DNA from: Rhodoligotrophos defluvii
GTDB lineage: Bacteria; Pseudomonadota; Alphaproteobacteria; Rhizobiales; Im1
NCBI RefSeq assembly: GCF_005281615.1
Contig: NZ_SZZM01000006.1
Span: 268,915 to 332,914 of the forward strand
Length of the DNA stretch: 64,000 bases
Direction: 5' to 3'
The notes below the pieces were generated by a model. It worked only from the letters and a program-made list of their open reading frames with translations, ran no database searches and had not been told where the DNA came from. The translations under genes were made by a program, and so were the position numbers. Positions 59,291 through 64,000 of this stretch are shown in pieces (position 1 is the first letter of the stretch; each line of letters begins with the position of its first letter).

Positions 59291-60145
59291 TCACGGGCGA
59301 GGCGGGCTGGTGCCCGCTGCCGGATCTATGGTCTGGATCTGCGTTGTGGCGAGCTTGCCGCCATAGGTCTTCTGCAGGTTCTCCGGCGTGAAGGTGGTGG
59401 AGACCGGCCCATCGGCAATCTTGCTGCCGTTGATCAGCAGCACATGATCGAAATAGGCGGGCACGGTCGCGAGGTCGTGGTGCACGCAGATGATGGTCTT
59501 GCCCTTCGCGTTCAGCTCCTTCAGCACGCCAATGATGGCACGCTCGGTGGCGGCGTCCACGCCGGCGAAGGGCTCGTCCATGATGTAGAGATCTGCCTCC
59601 TGGGCGAGGGCGCGCGCCAGAAACACGCGCTGCTGCTGCCCGCCGGACAGCTGCCCGATCTGCCGCTTCGCAAGGCCACCCATGCCGACCCGCTCCAGGC
59701 AGTCGAGCGCGATGCGCTTATGGCGGGCTCCGGCGAAACGGAACGGCCCGATGTCGCGGTAGAGGCCCATCAGCACCACGTCGAGGACGGTGGCAGGGAA
59801 GTCCCAATCGACACTGGCGCGCTGCGGCATGTAGGCGATGCGCTGCCGCGCCTTCTCGTAAGGCTGGCCGAACACCGTCACCTCGCCGGAGATGCGCGGC
59901 ACGATGCCGAGCGCGGCCTTGATCAGGGTGGACTTGCCGGCGCCGTTCGGGCCGACGACGGCCACCATGGCGCCGGGCGGCGCCACGAAATCGATGGAGA
60001 ACAGCACGGGCTTGGTGCCGTAGCCGACCGTGAGACCGGCGATGGCCAAGGGGCTGTCCGGGTGGTGCTGCCCCAGGGTGCGCCCGTGTTCCGCCACCAG
60101 ATGGGGCGCAAACAGACCAGCGGAGCTCATAAGGGAGGGTTTCAT
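59291..60145 (-). CDS. Metal ABC transporter ATP-binding protein (TroB/MntA family)
   Basis: A 284-residue ATPase with Walker [18 protein letters not shown]-loop YMPQRASVDWDFPATV (the PQR-x-x-V-DWDFP form is specific to Mn/Zn/Fe chelate importers), signature LSGGQQQRVFLARAL and Walker B LYIMDEPFAGVD. An ~25-residue N-terminal tail precedes the core. It is 17 bases after the receptor gene and 13 before the larger permease. Confidence 0.94.
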   Translation of the reverse strand: MKPSLMSSAGLFAPHLVAEHGRTLGQHHPDSPLAIAGLTVGYGTKPVLFSIDFVAPPGAMVAVVGPNGAGKSTLIKAALGIVPRISGEVTVFGQPYEKARQRIAYMPQRASVDWDFPATVLDVVLMGLYRDIGPFRFAGARHKRIALDCLERVGMGGLAKRQIGQLSGGQQQRVFLARALAQEADLYIMDEPFAGVDAATERAIIGVLKELNAKGKTIICVHHDLATVPAYFDHVLLINGSKIADGPVSTTFTPENLQKTYGGKLATTQIQTIDPAAGTSPPRP

Positions 60146-60162
60146 GATGGGGCTCCGATCCG

Positions 60163-61155
60163 TTACAGCGCCGCCAGCTTGTCATTGAGGCCGCGCGCGG
60201 GCGCATCACCCCCAAGCGCCCGGGTGATGGTGGTGACGTTGTGATCGATCATGCCGATATAGGTTCCCTCGTAGGTGCCGGGCTTGCCCATGGCATCGGA
60301 GAACAAGGTGCCGCCGATGGTGACGGCATGGCCCTTGGCCGCCGCCCCTTCGATGAGGGCGCGAACATTACGGTCGGAGACGGACGTCTCGACGAAGATG
60401 GCGCCTATCTTCCGCTCGACCAGGACGTCAACGAGATGCTCGATCTGCTTGAGGCCGGCCTCGCTCTCGGTGGAGATGCCCTGGATGCCGAGGACCTCGT
60501 AACCATAGGCGCGGCCGAAGTAGTGAAAGGCGTCATGGGCGGTCACCAGCACGCGGGAGGATTGCGGCACGGTGGCAAGCCCGTTGCGGGCATAGGCATC
60601 GAGCGCGTCGATCTCGGCCAAGTGGCGCTCGGCATTGGCAGCGAAGTCGGCCTTGCCTTCCGGCCGCAACTCCGTCAGCGCGTCGCGCGCGGCAACAACC
60701 ACGCCCTTCCAGAGGTTGGGATCCATCCACACATGGGGATCGAACTGGTCGGGATAGGCGGGGTCGCGGATGAGCTGGTCCTCAGGCAGGGCATCGGCCA
60801 GGGCAAATACCGGCCGGCGCGCGCCGAGCTGCTCGAGAAAGCCGATGAGCTGAGCCTCGAGCCGCAGCCCGTGCCAGAATACCGCGTCGGCCCGGCTCAT
60901 GGCGGCGATGTCCGAGCTCGTCTGGCGGTAAAGGTGCGGGTCGACACCAGGCCCCATCAAAGCCTGGACCTGAACATGGCTGCCGCCGACCTGGCGCACC
61001 GCATCGGCGATCATGCTGGTGGTGGCGACAAGCTGCAGGGGCTTGCCGGTCTCGGCGTGTGCTCGATCGGAAAGGACGGCCGGGGCCGCGGCGCTCAGCA
61101 GAAGCGCTGCCATGCTGCCGGTGAGCAGCGAACGTCTTGCCCTCGAAAAGCCCAT
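60163..61155 (-). CDS. Metal-binding periplasmic protein, TroA-like (manganese/zinc)
   Basis: A 330-residue cluster A-I receptor with a leader (SRARRSLLTGSMAALLLSAA, cleavage near AHA). Four expected TroA metal ligands are all visible: His in GPGVDPHLYRQ, His in FDPHVWMDPNLW, His in VTAHDAFHYFGRAYGYEV and Asp in TLFSDAMGKPG. There is no His-rich loop of ZnuA type. The TroA-like third ligand (His, not Glu as in PsaA) leaves Zn and Mn both possible. First gene of the operon; an operator-like palindrome lies 20 bases upstream. Confidence 0.92.
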   Translation of the reverse strand: MGFSRARRSLLTGSMAALLLSAAAPAVLSDRAHAETGKPLQLVATTSMIADAVRQVGGSHVQVQALMGPGVDPHLYRQTSSDIAAMSRADAVFWHGLRLEAQLIGFLEQLGARRPVFALADALPEDQLIRDPAYPDQFDPHVWMDPNLWKGVVVAARDALTELRPEGKADFAANAERHLAEIDALDAYARNGLATVPQSSRVLVTAHDAFHYFGRAYGYEVLGIQGISTESEAGLKQIEHLVDVLVERKIGAIFVETSVSDRNVRALIEGAAAKGHAVTIGGTLFSDAMGKPGTYEGTYIGMIDHNVTTITRALGGDAPARGLNDKLAAL

Positions 61156-61443
61156 GCGACCCGCCTTTCATTTCTTGCGAATGATTTTCATCTGCAATAT
61201 AGGATCATACCGCGCGCATATGCAAGTGCAAGTTATTCTCAAGAAAAATGTTCCGAATCGGCCGTGGCTCACCGTGCGCGCGAACGGCACAGAGCGGCGG
61301 GCGTGGAGCGCCTTCATCAAAACTTCAGGCTGTTGAGGAATGGTCGGGGCCGCTTCTGCCGGGGCGGGAGAGCTGCTGCCTTTTTGCCGCCGCGATTTGC
61401 ACGGAAGCACAATTCACCAAGGATTTCACGCAAGGACACGATA
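61156..61443. promoter_or_regulatory. Divergent metal-importer / beta-lactamase control region
   Basis: 288 bases, AT-rich in its first 100. It contains the palindrome at 61175-61197 and, further on, TGCAAGTGCAAG and TTATTCTCAAGAA stretches. Promoters of both divergent genes must be here; the beta-lactamase-proximal half shows nothing clear. Confidence 0.5.
61175..61197. promoter_or_regulatory. Fur-family-like operator candidate upstream of the metal importer
   Basis: TTGC-GA-ATGA on the left and TCAT-CT-GCAA on the right form an imperfect 23-base palindrome (TTGC/GCAA and ATGA/TCAT arms pair) ending 20 bases before the TroA-like ATG. Fur, Mur and Zur sites of alphaproteobacteria are AT-rich inverted repeats with similar TGC...GCA ends. 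Position over the start region suits a metal-dependent repressor. Confidence 0.4.
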
Positions 61444-62268
61444 ATGCGCGCATTGAACGGACGGGGACGTGCAGCGGCCGCCTTTGCTTTCGCGCTGGTC
61501 GCGGCATGGCTGCCCTGGAGCCGCGCCACGGCGGCCGAACGCCTGCACTGCACGGTGGTGAGCGATGCCGAGACCGGTACTGTGATCCACCGCGAAGGGG
61601 TTTGCGACCGGCGCTTCTTCCCGATGTCGACCTTCAAGGTGCCGCTGGCGCTCATGGGCTATGATGCGGGCATTCTCACAGACGAGCACAATCCCGCCTG
61701 GCCGAAGCCGGCCGACAAGCAGAACGCGCGCGGTCCCGCCGTGGTCGACCCGACGATCTGGGAGAAGCAATCGATCGTCTGGTATTCTCAGGAATTGACC
61801 AGGAGGCTGGGAGAGAAGCGGTTCGCCGGCTATGTCAACGCGCTCGACTACGGCAACAAGGACGTGTCCGGCGATCCGGGCAAGAGCAACGGTCTCACCG
61901 ACGCCTGGCTCATGTCGTCGCTGGCGATTTCACCGGACGAGCAGGTTCGCCTGCTCAGGCGGCTTCTCAAACGCGAGTTGCCGGTCTCGGCTCAGGCGAT
62001 CAGCAAGACCATGGCCATTATCCCGCGCTTTCCGGCGGGCGATTGGGCCGTTCACGGCAAGACCGGCTCCGGCTGGCTGAAGACCACGGCCGGTGCGACC
62101 GACAAGAACCGGCCATTGGGCTGGTTCGTGGGCTGGGCCGAGAAGGCGGGGCGCCGTATCGTGTTCGCCCGGGTGGAGGTCGGCATGCAGCCTCAGTCCA
62201 AACCGATGAGCTTTCTCGTGCGCGATTCCTTGCTCAAGGACCTGCCGGCCCTACTTGAAGGACATTGA
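61444..62268 (+). CDS. Class D beta-lactamase (OXA-type)
   Basis: A 274-residue periplasmic serine beta-lactamase. Leader to ~residue 31 (AFAFALVAAWLPWSRATAA). All class D boxes are present: nucleophile S62-TFK65 (FPMSTFKVPLALM), S110-IV112, YGN 136-138 (ALDYGNKDVSGD), and KTG 206-208 (WAVHGKTGSGW). The Trp that packs on the carbamylated lysine is in DAWLMSSL. ATG 61444 has AAGGA ~8 bases upstream. It hydrolyses penicillins and, in some members, other beta-lactams. Divergent from the metal importer; no mobile-element marks, so it looks intrinsic. Confidence 0.93.
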   Translation: MRALNGRGRAAAAFAFALVAAWLPWSRATAAERLHCTVVSDAETGTVIHREGVCDRRFFPMSTFKVPLALMGYDAGILTDEHNPAWPKPADKQNARGPAVVDPTIWEKQSIVWYSQELTRRLGEKRFAGYVNALDYGNKDVSGDPGKSNGLTDAWLMSSLAISPDEQVRLLRRLLKRELPVSAQAISKTMAIIPRFPAGDWAVHGKTGSGWLKTTAGATDKNRPLGWFVGWAEKAGRRIVFARVEVGMQPQSKPMSFLVRDSLLKDLPALLEGH

Positions 62269-62367
62269 CGCCGCCGAGAATGGCGCTGGACTTCCGGGGG
62301 CGGCTCATGGCAGAAACGCCTCCAGGCCGGGGCGGCGGTTCCACGGGGCTGCGCCGAACGGCGTCTC

Positions 62368-62454
62368 GCGGGTGTGGCGGAACTGGTAGACGCGCTGGAC
62401 TCAAAATCCAGTTCTGGTGACAGAGTGTCGGTTCGACTCCGACCACCCGCACCA
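62368..62454 (+). tRNA. tRNA-Leu (anticodon CAA)
   Basis: An 87-base class II tRNA. Acceptor GCGGGTG pairs with CACCCGC; the anticodon arm is CTGGA-CTCAAAA-TCCAG, giving anticodon CAA; a long variable arm follows (TTCTGGTGACAGAGTG), then T-loop GTTCGACTC. The discriminator A and CCA are encoded. The minus-strand frame across it is a shadow. Confidence 0.97.
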
Positions 62455-62521
62455 AACACCGACTGTGAAGCAGGGCGATGGCTGAGGCGCCCTCACCCCG
62501 GCTTCCGCTTACGTCACGCAC

Positions 62522-62890
62522 TCAGAACGAAAGCGTGGCAGCGCCTTCCTTGATCTGTGCATGCATCGCGCTGGCGCCAACGATGATGACGCCGTCGATC
62601 AGGTCCGCCTGCTCATAGCCCCGCGATTTCACGCAGGGCGGGCAGGCCCAGATGGTGCCGCCGCGCTTCTGGAAATCCTCGATCAGCGTGGCGAGAGGGT
62701 CGAGCGGCGCGACCTGGGTCATGCGCTGGCCGCCCTTGCGCACCAGATCGATGGCCGTGCTGGTGAGGAACACGAACACCTTGAGCCCCGCGGTGATGCC
62801 GCCATTGGCGATGGTGAAGGCCACGGATGAAAGTTCGGACTCGATGCCTTTGGTGATCAGCACGACAAGTTTGTCAGTTGACGCCTGCAT
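62522..62890 (-). CDS. DsrE family protein
   Basis: A 122-residue single-domain DsrE/DsrF-fold protein. KLVVLITKGIESELSSVAFT opens it, followed by LKVFVFLTSTAIDLVRKG, an internal GTIWACPPCVKSRGY with two cysteines and VIIVGASAMHAQIKEGAATLSF at the end. The cysteines could carry sulfur as in other DsrE relatives, but the reaction is unknown. It is divergent from the AraC-type regulator gene (46 bases). Confidence 0.85.
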   Translation of the reverse strand: MQASTDKLVVLITKGIESELSSVAFTIANGGITAGLKVFVFLTSTAIDLVRKGGQRMTQVAPLDPLATLIEDFQKRGGTIWACPPCVKSRGYEQADLIDGVIIVGASAMHAQIKEGAATLSF

Positions 62891-62936
62891 AGTATTCTCC
62901 GGGTGCTAAACTGCGCATTCACAGTTTTAGGAAGGC

Positions 62937-63965
62937 GTGCAGCACACGTCTTTGGCCGGGATGCGAAAAGCCTTGTCCGAAAGTCCATCAGGCGCGGGCG
63001 GCGTGGCGCGGGATGACGTTCTGTCGACGCTGCTCTCGACCATCCGTCTCTCGGCCTCCCTGCAGTTCTGCTTCATGCCGAGGGGCGATTGGCAGACCGG
63101 AGCGCAGGCGATGCTGGCGAGCGCTCGGGTGGACTCCGCCGGCGCCATGCCGTTCCACATCGTGGTGGACGGCCGCTGCTGGGTGAAGATGGATACGGGA
63201 TCGATCGCGCTCGAGGCGGGGGACGTATTGGCCTTTCCATTCGATGCCGGCCATCAGCTCGGCGCCGGAACGGGCGGCAGGCTGGTCGCCCCGTTGCACG
63301 ACCTTCCGCCCAGGCCCTGGCGCGAAGTTCCCGTGCTTCGCTACGAGGGCGACGGCCCTCAGGTCAGGCTGATCTGCGGCTATCTGCAATGCCAGGTGCT
63401 GTGCTTTGCACCGCTCAGGCGAGCGCTGCCGGCCTTCATCCTGGTGAGGACACGCGGCGCCAATGACGGCGACTGGCTGCGCGCGACGATCCGGCAGATG
63501 GTGGCGGAGATCGACATGCCGCGCGCCGGCGGCATCTCGATGCTGCCAAGGCTTACAGAGATCATCCTGATCGAGATCCTGCGGCACCAGATCATGACGG
63601 CGGTGCCGGGCGCGGTCGGCTGGCTCGCCGCCCTCGCCGATCCGGCCTTGTCGCGGTGCCTGTCGCTGATCCATGACGACCCGCAACGGGAATGGACGTT
63701 GGACGCACTGGCTGCCGCGTCAGGCATGTCGCGCAGCGCGCTGGCGGACCGGTTCCAGATGTTTCTCGAGACTTCGCCGATGCGATACGTGCGGGAGTGG
63801 CGGCTGTATCTGGCGAGCGTGGCGCTGAGCACCACCGACCAGGCGATCGCCGCCGTGGCCTATGACGCGGGATATGCAACGGAGGCCGCCTTCAACCGCG
63901 CGTTCACGCGTGCCTTCGGCAAACCGCCCGCTGCCTGGCGCATAGCGGCGCGCGGCGCCAGCTGA
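62937..63965 (+). CDS. AraC family transcriptional regulator (N-terminal cupin)
   Basis: A 342-residue regulator. The N-terminal part (~30-190) is the cupin-type AraC sensor: MPFHIVVDGRCWVKMD, GDVLAFPFDAGHQLG and LICGYLQCQVLCFAPLRRALP. The C-terminal double helix-turn-helix (~240-342) has WTLDALAAASGMSRSALADRF, MRYVREWRLYLASVAL and AYDAGYATEAAFNRAFTRAFG. GTG 62937 with AGGA upstream is the assumed start; ATG 62961 is an alternative. It is divergent from the DsrE gene, which it may control. Confidence 0.9.
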   Translation: MQHTSLAGMRKALSESPSGAGGVARDDVLSTLLSTIRLSASLQFCFMPRGDWQTGAQAMLASARVDSAGAMPFHIVVDGRCWVKMDTGSIALEAGDVLAFPFDAGHQLGAGTGGRLVAPLHDLPPRPWREVPVLRYEGDGPQVRLICGYLQCQVLCFAPLRRALPAFILVRTRGANDGDWLRATIRQMVAEIDMPRAGGISMLPRLTEIILIEILRHQIMTAVPGAVGWLAALADPALSRCLSLIHDDPQREWTLDALAAASGMSRSALADRFQMFLETSPMRYVREWRLYLASVALSTTDQAIAAVAYDAGYATEAAFNRAFTRAFGKPPAAWRIAARGAS

Positions 63966-64000
63966 GCGCCCGCGGGCGCCGCCGGGGCCCTTCCGCCGCG

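Noticed and set aside
60241..61443. In-frame upstream extension of the beta-lactamase gene
   Set aside because: It is antisense to the TroA-like gene; the lactamase signal peptide starts at the ATG at 61444 with its own ribosome-binding site.

Overview
This is a GC-rich chromosomal window from an alphaproteobacterium, most likely a member of the Hyphomicrobiales (Rhizobiales). Three things support that: the order ffh-rpsP-rimM-trmD-rplS-leuC-leuD-leuB-asd, the neighbouring acnA and ccmABCDG genes, and a crotonyl-CoA carboxylase/reductase gene paired with an ethylmalonyl-CoA mutase gene (ethylmalonyl-CoA pathway). There is no rRNA, so the genus cannot be fixed. I see no phage, transposase or CRISPR array. 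The window is mostly ordinary chromosome with several accessory metabolic islands.

Layout. 1-4 kb: a PotA/PotD/PotB-type ABC importer (minus strand, cut by the window edge), divergent from an ArgE-type M20 deacetylase. 4-13.6 kb: a catabolic island with a LysR regulator, a DUF1028 protein, a RidA-family deaminase, an HpaB-type FADH2 monooxygenase, its flavin reductase and a LivK binding protein on the minus strand, and LivHMGF on the plus strand. The LivK-LivH gap carries a LysR-like palindrome. 13.7-16.7 kb: small membrane proteins, a type II NADH dehydrogenase, an extended DUF2243 membrane protein and a DUF4142 protein. 16.8-20.4 kb: divergent ccr and ecm. 20.4-21.5 kb: a small hypothetical gene and a pyridoxal kinase gene whose natural start codon seems to be ATA.

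21.5-38.7 kb: a 17-kb minus-strand alpha-glucan/trehalose locus in the order glgE, treS-maltokinase, glgB, glgX, treZ, malQ, treY, with overlapping or closely spaced genes. TreS-Mak makes maltose 1-phosphate from trehalose, GlgE and GlgB build branched glucan from it, and GlgX, MalQ, TreY and TreZ return glucan to trehalose, so the locus encodes a closed cycle. The GlgE protein carries a second, degenerate GH13-like domain at its N terminus.

38.8-48.4 kb: core genes asd, leuB, leuD, leuC, rplS, trmD, rimM, rpsP and ffh, with a metallopeptidase and a 50-residue membrane protein inserted between leuC and leuD. 48.4-51 kb: small or secreted proteins (TRASH/YHS-like, DoxX, LprI-like, a secreted protein with an EF-hand-like loop, DUF1223). 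51.2-57.1 kb: acnA and, divergently, ccmABCDG. 57.2-61.2 kb: a TroABCD-type metal importer in which one permease has a DtxR-like C-terminal extension. Divergent from it is a class D beta-lactamase, followed by tRNA-Leu(CAA), a DsrE-family protein and an AraC-family regulator.

Four intergenic sites carry copies of one palindromic repeat family, two of them as inverted pairs resembling BIMEs.
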